A stretch of 64,000 bases of DNA from Corynebacterium zhongnanshanii (lineage in GTDB: Bacteria > Actinomycetota > Actinomycetes > Mycobacteriales > Mycobacteriaceae), in contig NZ_CP061033.1 in NCBI RefSeq assembly GCF_014490575.1, positions 1-64,000 of the forward strand, in the 5' to 3' direction. How positions within the stretch are numbered: position 1 is the stretch's first letter; each line of letters opens with the position of its first letter. Positions 1-11,349 of this stretch are shown here, piece by piece. The notes under the pieces were generated by a model that was given only the letters and a program-made list of their open reading frames with translations, had not been told where the DNA came from and did no database searches. The position numbers and the translations under genes are program-made.

Positions 1-147
1 GGAATTGCAATCGACCGCTCAATGATACGCCCGCACACCCCCGATGACCAAATCTGTCCAGCGGGCAGAATCCTGTGCGGTGATCTGCGGTTCCTGTGCA
101 GTGTCCTGCACAGTTTCCCCACGAACTGTGCAAAACTTCACTGCTCC

Positions 148-290
148 TGTGGATAACTTTTCTACCCCCGAACCCTAAACCGTTACTTTAGGTTTAATCT
201 CCGCAGGTCAAAGCCTTTTACCAGCGGTTTTAGAGTTATCCACAGGAAGGCTGTATTTTGGGTGTATCTTGTGGAAAACAGTTATCCACA
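148..290. promoter_or_regulatory. dnaA upstream region with three perfect DnaA boxes
   Basis: Perfect TTATCCACA boxes occur at 148-156 (reverse), 236-244 and 282-290, ahead of the dnaA start at 379. They can autoregulate dnaA and form the upstream half of a bipartite origin together with the dnaA-dnaN gap. The rest of bases 1-378 shows no convincing gene. Confidence 0.75.
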
Positions 291-378
291 GCTGTGCACA
301 ACTCTGGGGAAACGCAGGATAACCCGAAAAACTGCCTGTGTACTATCCCGTGTACAACCCCTGAAAAGAAAGAGCGCC

Positions 379-2145
379 ATGTCCAACGACCAGCATGCTG
401 ACCTGAACCAGCACTTCCCAAGCATCTGGACTGCCATCGTTCAAGAGTGGACCAATGCTCCCCACGACGGCTCTACCAGCGGATATCCCAAGCTCTCGGC
501 CAAACAGCGCGGCCTCATCCGGCAAATTAAAGCGCTGGCACTTGTCAACACCGTGGCAGTGTTCACTGCCCCTACTCGGTGGGCCAAAGAAGAAATCGAA
601 CGCACTTTGGCCCCCCAGATTCGGGACGTCCTGGACCAAAAACTCGGGATGCACGTCATCATGGCGATCTCCGAAGAAGAGGTAGGAAGCGCCGACGCCC
701 ACGGCACCGAGCACGACAGCGCGGACACTAACACGGAACACACCGAGCGCAGCACACACAGCGCCTCCGTACAGCACCAGCACCAGCGCGAAGAGCAGGA
801 CTACAGCGGACAAGGACGCACCCCGTCCTCACAGAACGCGCAGGAAGCCGGCGCAACCTCCGCCTTGCAGGGGGAGGGCGCTGGGGGGAGGCAGGCCGGC
901 GTCGGGGGGAAAAATCACAACGGCCCCTCCGACGACCCGCAACTATTCGGCCTCCCTAGCCTCGCCAGTGAGGAATCGCAGCGGGGCGAGCAGCAGGCAC
1001 TGGATTGGTCTGCCCTGCCCAAAAACCAAGAACGAGCAGGTCACAAGCCTGCAGCGCCGAAGTCCAGCACGCCCGTGTTCGGTGAAGACGGCCAGCAGAT
1101 TAAGAAGAATCCCAACTATCCACGGCTCAACGCGGACTACACCTTCGAGCGCTTCGTGGTGGGATCCTCCAACCAATTCGCCGCAGCCGCCTGCCGCTCC
1201 GTCGCTGAGCAGCCCGCCAAGGGATTCAACCCGCTGTTCCTCTGGGGCGAATCGGGACTGGGCAAAACGCACCTGCTGCACGCCATCGCGCACTACGCGC
1301 TGGAGCTGCGGCCCGAGATGCGTGTGATGTACACCTCCACCGAGGAGCTCACCAACGACTTCATCAACAGCATCGCCAACGACACTCGCGAGGCCTTCAA
1401 GCGCCGCTACCGCAGCCTCGACATGCTGATCGTGGACGACATCCAATTCCTGGAAGGCAAAGAGTCCACCCAGGAGGAGTTCTTCCACACCTTCAACGCA
1501 CTGCACCAAGCTGGTAAGCAGATTGTGTTGAGCTCCGACCGTCCGCCCATGCGCCTCACCACGCTGGAAGATCGCCTGCGCACACGCTTCGAAGGCGGGC
1601 TGATTACCGACGTGACCAGCCCAGACCTGGAAACACGCATGGCCATCCTTACTAACAAGGCCAAGCACGAAAAGATGATGCTTCCCGAAGACGTGAAGAT
1701 CATGATCGCGGAGCGCTACGACCGCTCCATCCGTGCGCTGGAAGGTGCGCTGACGCGCGTCATCGCCTACTGCTCCCTGGAAAACCAGGAGATGAGCGTG
1801 GCCAACGCGAAAATTGCACTTCAGGATATCCTGCCGGACGAGGTAGAGGTGAATCCGCAGGTGGTGATTGAGGCCGTGGCCGAGTACTTTGATCTGACCT
1901 TGGAAGAGCTGACGGGAAAGGGGCGCTCCAAGCACCTGGTGTACGCCCGCCAGATTGCGATGTACCTCTGCCGCGAATTGACGGAGCTGTCCCTGCCGAA
2001 GCTGGGGGCGTCCTTCGGCGGACGCGATCACACCACGGTGATGTACGCCGAGCGCCGCATCAGGGAATCCATCACGGAGGACAAGAAGACCTTCGATCAG
2101 GTGCAGGAGTTGCTGACGCGAGTGAAGTCTCGGGCGAGGGCGTAG
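379..2145 (+). CDS. dnaA: Chromosomal replication initiator DnaA
   Basis: DnaA binds the origin boxes, melts the origin and recruits the helicase. The 588-residue product has an N-terminal helicase-interaction domain, then a long low-complexity acidic/Gln/Gly linker (about residues 95-245). The AAA+ core follows, with Walker A GESGLGKT near 290 and Walker B LIVDDIQF near 350. The C-terminal box-binding domain carries the DnaA signature GGRDHTTVMYAERRI near 547. The start at 379 was chosen because it begins MSNDQH after a purine-rich AAAGAAAGAG; an in-frame start at 262 would run through a DnaA box. The long linker accounts for a length above the usual 450-520 residues, as in other actinobacteria. 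Boxes on both sides of the gene suggest autoregulation. Confidence 0.98.
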   Translation: MSNDQHADLNQHFPSIWTAIVQEWTNAPHDGSTSGYPKLSAKQRGLIRQIKALALVNTVAVFTAPTRWAKEEIERTLAPQIRDVLDQKLGMHVIMAISEEEVGSADAHGTEHDSADTNTEHTERSTHSASVQHQHQREEQDYSGQGRTPSSQNAQEAGATSALQGEGAGGRQAGVGGKNHNGPSDDPQLFGLPSLASEESQRGEQQALDWSALPKNQERAGHKPAAPKSSTPVFGEDGQQIKKNPNYPRLNADYTFERFVVGSSNQFAAAACRSVAEQPAKGFNPLFLWGESGLGKTHLLHAIAHYALELRPEMRVMYTSTEELTNDFINSIANDTREAFKRRYRSLDMLIVDDIQFLEGKESTQEEFFHTFNALHQAGKQIVLSSDRPPMRLTTLEDRLRTRFEGGLITDVTSPDLETRMAILTNKAKHEKMMLPEDVKIMIAERYDRSIRALEGALTRVIAYCSLENQEMSVANAKIALQDILPDEVEVNPQVVIEAVAEYFDLTLEELTGKGRSKHLVYARQIAMYLCRELTELSLPKLGASFGGRDHTTVMYAERRIRESITEDKKTFDQVQELLTRVKSRARA

Positions 2146-2273
2146 GCGGGGAGGCCGCACCCACGCACGCGCAATGTCGCCAGCCGCCGCGCGGCGCCAC
2201 GGTCCGCACAGGATTATCGAACACACACTCGCATAACCCCTGTTCGAGGCAGCCCCGCACCCCACACACCCCA

Positions 2274-2620
2274 ACTTTTCCACAGTTATCCACAGTTATG
2301 CACAGTTATCCACAGGCAAACTGTGGATAACTCACACCGTGATGACCTGAGTGTTTGCCCACCTATCCACAGTTATCCACAATTCCACAGGGTTTTCCAC
2401 AGGTGTAATTACAAACATGTAATTTAACTGGAGGGTGAACATCAATCGAATATCACTCGAACACCGCCCTCCACAGGCAGATACGTGCATGACAGAAATG
2501 TAATTCCCCGTCCGATCTGTGGATAACTACCCCTCAGATGCGCACTGTCTTGTGCCTATCCTGTGGATAACTGCCCACCCCACTGAGTTATCCACAGGGA
2601 CCCCTAGTTATCCACAGGCA
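2274..2620. other. oriC: Chromosomal origin of replication (oriC), dnaA-dnaN gap
   Basis: The 722-base gap between dnaA and dnaN has eight perfect DnaA boxes: TTATCCACA at 2286, 2306, 2373, 2588 and 2608 (first bases), and the reverse form at 2322-2330, 2518-2526 and 2562-2570. Near matches lie at 2296 (TTATGCACA), 2364 and 2393. An AT-rich stretch around 2404-2430 with repeats of TGTAATT (2404, 2418, 2499) is a candidate unwinding element. The remainder up to 2867 holds the dnaN promoter region and no gene. Confidence 0.93.
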
Positions 2621-2867
2621 AGTGCACCGTGTTTCTACAAGCGCCCGCCCCGGCTACACTGCACAAACAAGGGTTTCCCACAGATTCCACACCGCCTACT
2701 GAAACTACTGGTTCTATAAATCTCCTTAAACAACAGAAAGAGGTGTGTGGAATAATGGCGGGGTAACACGTGCATCACGCGACCGAGTCACAGACGGACC
2801 CAGGTCCACCGAACGCACGACGCACGCAAAAAGAAGCACCATCACATCAAGGGAGTAGACCAGTCAC

Positions 2868-4052
2868 ATGGAGCCCAACGACGTAAAGTTCATCGTTCCT
2901 AAAGATGACTTGGCATCCGCTTTAAGCTGGATCGCCCGATCCCTGCCGGCGAAGCCAACTCAACCCGTCTTGAAGGGCATCTTCATCGAGGCCAGCGATG
3001 AGGGCTTGGAGCTGTCCGGCTTTGACCGGGAGACCTCCAACAAGATTCGCATCAATGCCCAGGTGGATGTCCCTGGCCGCATCCTGGTGGCCGGTAAGTT
3101 GGCCGCAGATATTGTGGGATCGTTGCCCGATAAGCCGATCACCATGGAGTACAACAGCACGAAGGTGCTGGTGACCTCCGGAAACTCCCGCTTCGAGCTT
3201 CCAGCCATGACCATCGAGGACTACCCGGTGCTGCCGGAAATCCCACGCGTCACCGGCACGATCGACCCACACCTGTTCAGCGAGGTGGTGGGCCAGGTTG
3301 CCATCGCCGCCGGCAAAGATGACACGCTTCCGATGCTGACGGGTGTGCACCTGGAAATCGACGGCGAGCAGGTAGTCGCCGCTGCTACGGACCGTTACCG
3401 CTTGGCGCTGAGGACCTTCACCTGGAACCCTGCTGATGCTTCCGCGCAGGCCGAGTTGCTGATCCCTGCTAAGACGTTGAGTGACGCCGCCCGCTCGCTG
3501 GATCCTCACTACACCGACCCGATCGAAATCGCCGCGGGCTCGGGCGAGGACATTGGCCAGGACGGCCTACTGGGCATTTCCACAGACACGCGCCGAACCA
3601 CCACGCGCTTGCTGGATGCGAAGTTCCCGCAGGTCCGCCCTCTGCTGCCGACCACACACAAGTCCATCGCCACGGTGGAGTCCGGCCCACTGTTGGAAGC
3701 CATTCGCCGCGTGGCGCTGATGTCCGATCGAAACTCCCAGATCAAGATGGATTTCGACGCCGACAAGGTGGTCTTGTCCGCCGGTGGTGGCGAAGTCGGT
3801 ACCGCCACGGAAACTCTCCCCTGCGCGTTTGCTGGCGAGTCCCTGTCCATCGCGTTTAACCCCACGTACTTGCGTGATGGGTTGAGCGTGATGTCCACGC
3901 CGCGTGTGTTCTTCGGATTCACGCTGCCGTCGCGCCCTGCCATCATGGTTCCCGAGCCGGCGGAGCTTCCGCAGGCGGATGAGGAAGGCAACTTCGCGAC
4001 CCCGGACACGGACTTCACCTTCCTGCTGATGCCCGTCCGCCTTCCAGGCTAA
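2868..4052 (+). CDS. dnaN: DNA polymerase III sliding clamp, beta subunit
   Basis: The product forms the ring-shaped dimer that tethers DNA polymerase III to DNA. The 394-residue sequence shows the three repeated clamp folds, beginning MEPNDVKFIVPKDDL and ending in the hydrophobic LLMPVRLPG, which corresponds to the family's conserved C-terminal MPVRL. Length and position between oriC and recF are typical. A GGGAG ribosome binding site precedes the ATG. Confidence 0.98.
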   Translation: MEPNDVKFIVPKDDLASALSWIARSLPAKPTQPVLKGIFIEASDEGLELSGFDRETSNKIRINAQVDVPGRILVAGKLAADIVGSLPDKPITMEYNSTKVLVTSGNSRFELPAMTIEDYPVLPEIPRVTGTIDPHLFSEVVGQVAIAAGKDDTLPMLTGVHLEIDGEQVVAAATDRYRLALRTFTWNPADASAQAELLIPAKTLSDAARSLDPHYTDPIEIAAGSGEDIGQDGLLGISTDTRRTTTRLLDAKFPQVRPLLPTTHKSIATVESGPLLEAIRRVALMSDRNSQIKMDFDADKVVLSAGGGEVGTATETLPCAFAGESLSIAFNPTYLRDGLSVMSTPRVFFGFTLPSRPAIMVPEPAELPQADEEGNFATPDTDFTFLLMPVRLPG

Positions 4053-4100
4053 GGTGCGGCTGTGATCCTTGTGCCCTGCCTGAAAGCACGCTAACGCCCG

Positions 4101-5303
4101 ATGTATGTTCGCCGTGTTCAGCTCGCCGATTTTCGTTCCTGGGCTCAGCTCGACCTGGAGCTTCACCCTGGTGTGAGCGTGTTTTCGGGCCCCAATGGCC
4201 ACGGGAAAACCAACATCGTGGAGGCCTTGGGCTACCTGGCGCACTTGAGTTCCCACCGGATTAATTCGGATGCCGCTCTGGTGCGAGAGCAGGCGTCGGT
4301 GGCGAAGGTTTCCGCCACGGCGGTCAATGACGGGCGGGAATTGACGGCGTCGCTGGCGATTCGGCCTCATGGGGCGAACAAGGCGCACATCAATCGGACG
4401 GCGATGCCCTCGCAGCGCGATTTGTTGGGGATTGTGCGCACTACGTTGTTCTCGCCGGAGGATTTGGCCTTGGTGCGGGGTGAGCCGGAACAGCGTCGGT
4501 CGTTTTTGGACACGATTATGGTGGCGCGTTACCCGCGTCTGGCCGGCGTGAAGTCTGAGTATGACAAGGTGCTGCGTCAGCGTAACGCCCTGCTGAAGTC
4601 CCCCGAGCCGGATAATTTTACGCTGGAGGTATGGGATGCGCAGCTGGCGGCGTTGGGCGGTCAGCTGATGTCCGCGCGTGTGCAGATTGTGCACGATATC
4701 GCCCCTCACCTGCAGGAAACGTATCACCGTTTGGCGCCCGAGTCCCGCCCGGCGCATCTTGCGTATTCCTCTACCATCGACGCCCAGCTTCACGATGTGG
4801 GAGTGCACTTGGGGGAATCGAAGCCTGATGTGGAGCCGGCGTTGCTGTCTCCCGATATTGCGGAAGCCGTGCTGTTGGAGGGGTTTGCGGCGAAGCGTTC
4901 CCAGGAGTTGGATCGGGGGACCACGCTGTTGGGTCCGCATCGGGATGATGTGGTGTTGATGCTGGGCACGCAGCCGGCGAAGGGCTATGCGAGCCATGGT
5001 GAGAGCTGGTCCTTTGCGTTGTCTTTGCGGCTTGCTGCGTTTTTTATGCAGCAGGGTGATGGGGCGGAGCCGATTGTGATTTTGGATGATGTGTTTGCGG
5101 AGCTGGACACCGGGCGCCGGCAGCAGCTGGTTCATCTGTTAGATGGGGCGGAGCAGGTGTTGATTACGGCGGCTGTGGACGAGGATATTCCCGCTGACCT
5201 GCGCAGTATCGCTCATTTCTATTCGGTGGAGGCTGCGGTGACGGAGGAGGGGCGCATTTCTACGCTGACTCCGGAGGCGTCCACAGAGTCTCCGGAGGAG
5301 TGA
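4101..5303 (+). CDS. recF: DNA replication and repair ATPase RecF
   Basis: RecF is an SMC-like ATPase that helps load RecA at gaps and stalled forks. The 400-residue protein opens MYVRRVQLADFRSW, with Walker A GPNGHGKT near residue 31. It has the family motif FSPEDLALVRG near 125 and a Walker B-like VILDDVFAELD near 330. It follows dnaN by 48 bases and probably belongs to the same transcription unit. The C-terminal tail is acidic and variable. Confidence 0.97.
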   Translation: MYVRRVQLADFRSWAQLDLELHPGVSVFSGPNGHGKTNIVEALGYLAHLSSHRINSDAALVREQASVAKVSATAVNDGRELTASLAIRPHGANKAHINRTAMPSQRDLLGIVRTTLFSPEDLALVRGEPEQRRSFLDTIMVARYPRLAGVKSEYDKVLRQRNALLKSPEPDNFTLEVWDAQLAALGGQLMSARVQIVHDIAPHLQETYHRLAPESRPAHLAYSSTIDAQLHDVGVHLGESKPDVEPALLSPDIAEAVLLEGFAAKRSQELDRGTTLLGPHRDDVVLMLGTQPAKGYASHGESWSFALSLRLAAFFMQQGDGAEPIVILDDVFAELDTGRRQQLVHLLDGAEQVLITAAVDEDIPADLRSIAHFYSVEAAVTEEGRISTLTPEASTESPEE

Positions 5304-5356
5304 GGGCGGGGTGCGCAGCGCGGGGTGTGTAGGACGTGCCGACTACACTGTGGAGT

Positions 5357-5989
5357 ATGTCGGACGTGAACACACCTGCCCAGCCAGCTCACGAGGAACC
5401 GCACTCCTCTGAGCGGGCTGACCAGGCGTTACAGCCCTTTCCCGGGGACTTGGTGTCCGAGGCGCTGGGTGCCATCCGCGCAGCGGGCGCACGTAATGTC
5501 GGTGAAAGTTCGGTCGCGAGGCGGAGGAGGGAACGCTGGGCGTCGGGGGTAAAAAATAGAACAACGACCACGCAGAACAAGGTATGGCGGCGGCCCACGC
5601 GGCTGGATGGGCGGGCGGATACCCGGTATCGCGACCCTGCACGGGCCGGGGATCTGCTGACGAATCTGGTGCGTGAGCAGCGGTGGAGCAAGAAGATCTC
5701 CGTGGGGCAGATCATGAATGCATGGCCGGAGCTGGTGGGGGAGCAGGTGGCTCAGCACACCACGCCCACGCGCTATGACGATAAGACCATGCAGCTGACG
5801 GTGCAGTGCGATTCCACTAGCTGGGCTACAAACCTGCGGCTGATGCAGACGCGGGTGCTGCAATCGATCGCGCGGAAGGTGGGGCCGGACGTTGTGGCGG
5901 AGGTGAAAATACTGGGACCGAACAACCGGATGCGCAGTTACGGGAAGCTGCGTGTGAAGGGCCGTGGTCCGCGTGATGATTTTGGATAG
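5357..5989 (+). CDS. dciA: DciA-like DUF721 protein
   Basis: DUF721/DciA proteins load or position the replicative helicase DnaB in bacteria that lack DnaC. The 210-residue product has a variable basic N-terminus and then the DUF721 core (about residues 95-200, with LVREQRWSKKISVGQIMNAW and the LTVQCDSTSWATNLR strand). Position between recF and gyrB matches mycobacterial Rv0004. The start at 5357 was chosen over 5336 because TACACT at 5344-5349 ends seven bases before the ATG, suggesting a leaderless message. The partner helicase DnaB is also in this window. Confidence 0.85.
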   Translation: MSDVNTPAQPAHEEPHSSERADQALQPFPGDLVSEALGAIRAAGARNVGESSVARRRRERWASGVKNRTTTTQNKVWRRPTRLDGRADTRYRDPARAGDLLTNLVREQRWSKKISVGQIMNAWPELVGEQVAQHTTPTRYDDKTMQLTVQCDSTSWATNLRLMQTRVLQSIARKVGPDVVAEVKILGPNNRMRSYGKLRVKGRGPRDDFG

Positions 5990-5996
5990 CTGATAG

Positions 5997-8060
<2,064 letters not shown>

Positions 8061-8121
8061 GCACTGACGTCCTTCGCTGTTTTTACAGCGGAGGGCGTAC
8101 GCGTAGGGCACAATATCAAGA

Positions 8122-9093
8122 GTGACTGCTGATAGCCCTATACATAACCCAGAAGACAAGAACGCCAGCGATGCGGCGGCTAGCACTGATAGAACGGCGG
8201 CTAGCACCGTGACGATGGAACAGCTCCCACTGACCATGTGGGATGAGTCCACCTCCACGCTTCGCCTCTTTAGCCCGCTGAACCAGAAGTCCTCCGCGTC
8301 CACTGATGAAAATTCCCGACCGCTCGTAGTCATCTGGCCCGGCTGGGGCGTGGGCGCGCGCTACTACGACCCCATCGCCCGAGAGCTCGCCAGCCGCGGT
8401 TTCCCCGTGGTGACTGGGGAGCTGCACGGCCAAGGCTCCTCCACTGCGGAGGCCAGCAAGAAGCACCGTTTCGGATACCACCACATGGCCTCCGGGGACT
8501 TCCCGGAGACCATCCGTGCAGCAAAGAAGCACTTCAACCTGCCAGAGGACCACCCCACCTACCTGCTGTGCCACTCCATGGGCGGCCAGGTGGCAAGCCT
8601 ATTCCTGGGTCGCGAGGAAGCGACCACCCTGGGCGTGCGCGGCATGATGGGTGTGGGCGCCGGCAGCCCCCACTGGCGCGGCTTCGAGGGCAAGGCCGCG
8701 GCGCGACTGCGCTGGGGCACGTCCTGGATGTGGCTGATGGTGAAGATCTTCGGCTACCAGCCCGCCGGCCGCCTGGACCTGGCAGGCTACGGCCGCCAAT
8801 CGGGCGCGCACTTTAGCGAGTGGCATCGTTACGTTCACACCAACCGCCTCCACAAGTTGGAGGATCAGGACCTGGATTATGAAGCGGCGAAGCTGGGCAT
8901 TTCCGTCCCTGTCCTGTTGACTCGTTTTAGTAACGACGCCGACTGCACCCTGGAATCGTGCCGTAACCTGGCGAAATCGCTGCCGTCAGGGGTTGTCGAG
9001 GTGGAGGAGTTGCCGGAGACGTTGGGTCATAACCGGTGGGCTCGTGAGCCACAGCGGATTAGTGATCGTTTTGAGGCATTTGTGCGCGGCTAG
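8122..9093 (+). CDS. Alpha/beta hydrolase (serine aminopeptidase/monoacylglycerol lipase-like)
   Basis: This is a 323-residue cytoplasmic alpha/beta hydrolase. It has a nucleophile elbow CHSMGGQ (Gly-x-Ser-x-Gly type, with Cys in place of the first Gly) near residue 152 and an oxyanion strand VVIWPGWGVGARYYDP near 70. The C-terminal LGHNRW could supply the catalytic His. The substrate is unknown; lipid-ester or peptide hydrolysis fits the fold. The GTG start lies 61 bases after gyrB; the gap holds a short GC-rich hairpin around 8068-8098 without a clear T-run. It separates gyrB from the sulfonate operon. Confidence 0.8.
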   Translation: MTADSPIHNPEDKNASDAAASTDRTAASTVTMEQLPLTMWDESTSTLRLFSPLNQKSSASTDENSRPLVVIWPGWGVGARYYDPIARELASRGFPVVTGELHGQGSSTAEASKKHRFGYHHMASGDFPETIRAAKKHFNLPEDHPTYLLCHSMGGQVASLFLGREEATTLGVRGMMGVGAGSPHWRGFEGKAAARLRWGTSWMWLMVKIFGYQPAGRLDLAGYGRQSGAHFSEWHRYVHTNRLHKLEDQDLDYEAAKLGISVPVLLTRFSNDADCTLESCRNLAKSLPSGVVEVEELPETLGHNRWAREPQRISDRFEAFVRG

Positions 9094-9136
9094 CGTGTAC
9101 TTATTTTCATGATGAATTGAACACTGGTGCCAGATA

Positions 9137-9152
9137 TAGACTAAGTGGTCTA
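9137..9152. promoter_or_regulatory. McbR-type operator
   Basis: TAGAC-TAAGTG-GTCTA is an exact match to the TAGAC-N6-GTCTA palindrome bound by the TetR-type repressor McbR, which controls sulfur and methionine genes in Corynebacterium. It ends nine bases before the monooxygenase ATG at 9162, so bound repressor would block transcription initiation there. The operon it precedes is a sulfonate-sulfur operon, which agrees. Confidence 0.8.
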
Positions 9153-9161
9153 CTTTGGGGC

Positions 9162-10424
9162 ATGACTTCAACACATGACATCACTTTGCACTGGTTCCTT
9201 CCCACCTACGGAGACTCCCGCTCCATCGAAGACGGCGGACATGGCTCCGGGTTTTCCTTCGGTCAGCGAGAGACAAACCTTCACTACCTCACCCAATTAG
9301 CTCTCTCGGCTGAGTCCAACGGCTTCGAGTCCGTCCTGGTTCCCACTGGCCTGTGGTGCGGTGAGGGATGGACTACCGCCGCTGCCCTCATTGCCCGCAC
9401 CACCCGCCTGAAGTTCCTGGTGGCCTACCGTCCGGGTCTTATCTCCACCCCGCTGCTGGCGCAGCAGACCCAGAGCCTTCAGGACTTGTCCGACGGTCGC
9501 TTGAACCTCAACGTGGTTGTGGGTGGCGAGGACCACGAGCAGCGCGCCTACGGCGACTTCACCACCAAGGAGGAGCGCTACGAGCGCGCCAATGAATCCC
9601 TGGAGCTGGCCCAAAAGCTGTGGACCCAGTCCGAGCCGGTCACCACGGAAGGCAAATACGAAAAGGTAGAAAACGCACAGCTTGCGAAGCGGCCCAACGT
9701 AGTGCCGCAGATCTACTTCGGTGGATCCTCGGCCCCGGGAATTGAGGTTGCCGCGCAACAGGCCGAGGTCTACCTGACCTGGGGTGAGCAGCCCGAGGAC
9801 GTGAAGGCCAAGATCGACCACGTTGCCGAGCGCGCCGCCGCCTACGGCCGCACCCTGGAATACGGACTGCGCGTGCACGTCATCGCACGTCCTACGGAAG
9901 AGGAAGCCTGGGCGGAAGCTCAGCGCCTCCTTGATGAGATCGATCCGGAATTGGTGGAACGGATTCAGGCAGGCTTGGCGAAAAGCCAGAGCGAAGGTCA
10001 GCGTCGTCAATCAGAATTGCACAAGAAGGGCAAGGCCTTCACGCGCGGCACGGACGCTAGGGATCTGGAAATCGCCCCGAACCTGTGGACGGGCGTGGGC
10101 TTGATCCGCGGCGGTGCCGGAACGGCGCTGGTCGGAAGCTATGACCAGGTGGCGGAGCGTCTCAACGAGTACAAGGATGCTGGCATTAACCACTTCGTCT
10201 TGTCCGGCTACCCACACCTGGAAGAGGCTTGGCACGTGGGCGAGGGCTTGGTTCCCGCGCTGCAGAACCGGGGCTTGAGCGTCAAGAACCACAAGGATCC
10301 AGACGTCGATGCGGCGGAGAAGGAGGACGCAGGACGCACTCCGTTTGTGTTTGATACTGCGTCGAACGCAGGGGCAGACTCCACGCCTGACTCTGAGCCA
10401 GAACCAGCATCCGCAGGAGTATAG
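9162..10424 (+). CDS. Flavin-dependent alkanesulfonate monooxygenase-like (LLM family)
   Basis: This is a 420-residue luciferase-like FMN-dependent monooxygenase of the SsuD type, which releases sulfite from alkanesulfonates. Family signatures include WFLPTYGDSR at the N-terminus, the segment LKFLVAYRPGLISTPLLAQQ near 90, SDGRLNLNVVVGG near 115, and the closing SGYPHLEEAWHVGEGLVP. It is longer than typical SsuD (about 380) because of an acidic C-terminal tail. The ATG at 9162 begins MTSTHDITLHW; an upstream in-frame start at 9117 would run through the McbR operator. It is followed after two bases by the permease gene, so the four genes to 13289 form one operon. Confidence 0.85.
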   Translation: MTSTHDITLHWFLPTYGDSRSIEDGGHGSGFSFGQRETNLHYLTQLALSAESNGFESVLVPTGLWCGEGWTTAAALIARTTRLKFLVAYRPGLISTPLLAQQTQSLQDLSDGRLNLNVVVGGEDHEQRAYGDFTTKEERYERANESLELAQKLWTQSEPVTTEGKYEKVENAQLAKRPNVVPQIYFGGSSAPGIEVAAQQAEVYLTWGEQPEDVKAKIDHVAERAAAYGRTLEYGLRVHVIARPTEEEAWAEAQRLLDEIDPELVERIQAGLAKSQSEGQRRQSELHKKGKAFTRGTDARDLEIAPNLWTGVGLIRGGAGTALVGSYDQVAERLNEYKDAGINHFVLSGYPHLEEAWHVGEGLVPALQNRGLSVKNHKDPDVDAAEKEDAGRTPFVFDTASNAGADSTPDSEPEPASAGV

Positions 10425-10426
10425 GA

Positions 10427-11338
10427 ATGACTACCCAAGCCTTGCCGGACACGCGCCGGGCTGAGAATAGTCATAGCCAGTCGTATATGAGACGTGAGAT
10501 CACAGACCAAGCCCCGCCCAGTGCCCGTCAGCGATTGTTAACACTGACGACGCACAGGCGTGTCCTTCAAATCGGCAGTGTGCTGGTGTTCCTGCTGGCA
10601 TGGTGGGCCATCACCCGCTTTGGGAACATCAACCCCACGGTCCTGCCCTCGCCAATTGATGTGTTTCACCAGCTCATCGTGACCAACCAGTGCACCACGT
10701 CCGAGACGGGCCGCGTGCGCTGTGGTGCTCAAGACTATTACCTGTGGCAGCACCTGCTCGCCACGCTGCAACGCATCGGCGTGGGCGTGGGCGCGGGAAC
10801 CATCGTGGGTGTTCTACTGGGATGGCTACTGGGTATCTCCGCTAATGCACGCGCGGTGGTGGAACCTTACCTGGGCTTCCTGCGCGCTCTGCCTCCCCTC
10901 GGATACATCGGCCTGCTGATCGTGTGGTTCGGCATCGGGGACGTCTCCAAGGTGGTCTTGCTCTTCGCCGCGGTGTTCCCCACGGTGGCTGTGGGCACGC
11001 TGGCCGGAGTGCTGTCCGTCAAGCAAGACTGGATCCGTGCCGCCAAAACGTTGGGTGCCAACTCCCTGCAGATTCTGCGCAGAGTGACCATCCCGGCGGC
11101 GTTGCCACACATCATCACCAGCATCCGCATCGGTACTGGCTTGGCGTGGTCCGCCATCGTCGCTGCTGAATTGAACGACGGTATCCCCGGCATTGGTGGC
11201 CTGGCGTATATCTCGGGAACTCAGCTGGATACGGCGCTCACCATTGCCTGCATCATTGTCATCGGTATTACGGCCCTTATTATTGACCAATTACTCATCC
11301 GCCTCGAGCGACGCTGCACCCCGTGGGTGGGCAAGTAA
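10427..11338 (+). CDS. ssuC: Sulfonate ABC transporter permease
   Basis: The 303-residue inner-membrane permease has about six transmembrane segments, the first near residues 45-65 (VLQIGSVLVFLLAWWAI). The cytoplasmic EAA-type loop WIRAAKTLGANSLQILRRVTIP near 205 contacts the ATPase. The sequence resembles the SsuC/TauC branch. It is encoded two bases after the monooxygenase and just before the binding protein. Sulfonate rather than taurine or nitrate specificity is inferred from the operon. Confidence 0.85.
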   Translation: MTTQALPDTRRAENSHSQSYMRREITDQAPPSARQRLLTLTTHRRVLQIGSVLVFLLAWWAITRFGNINPTVLPSPIDVFHQLIVTNQCTTSETGRVRCGAQDYYLWQHLLATLQRIGVGVGAGTIVGVLLGWLLGISANARAVVEPYLGFLRALPPLGYIGLLIVWFGIGDVSKVVLLFAAVFPTVAVGTLAGVLSVKQDWIRAAKTLGANSLQILRRVTIPAALPHIITSIRIGTGLAWSAIVAAELNDGIPGIGGLAYISGTQLDTALTIACIIVIGITALIIDQLLIRLERRCTPWVGK

Positions 11339-11349
11339 AGAGACTCATC

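Noticed and set aside
943..2283. 446-codon minus frame opposite dnaA
   Set aside because: Same mirror effect; no start signal and no recognisable domain.
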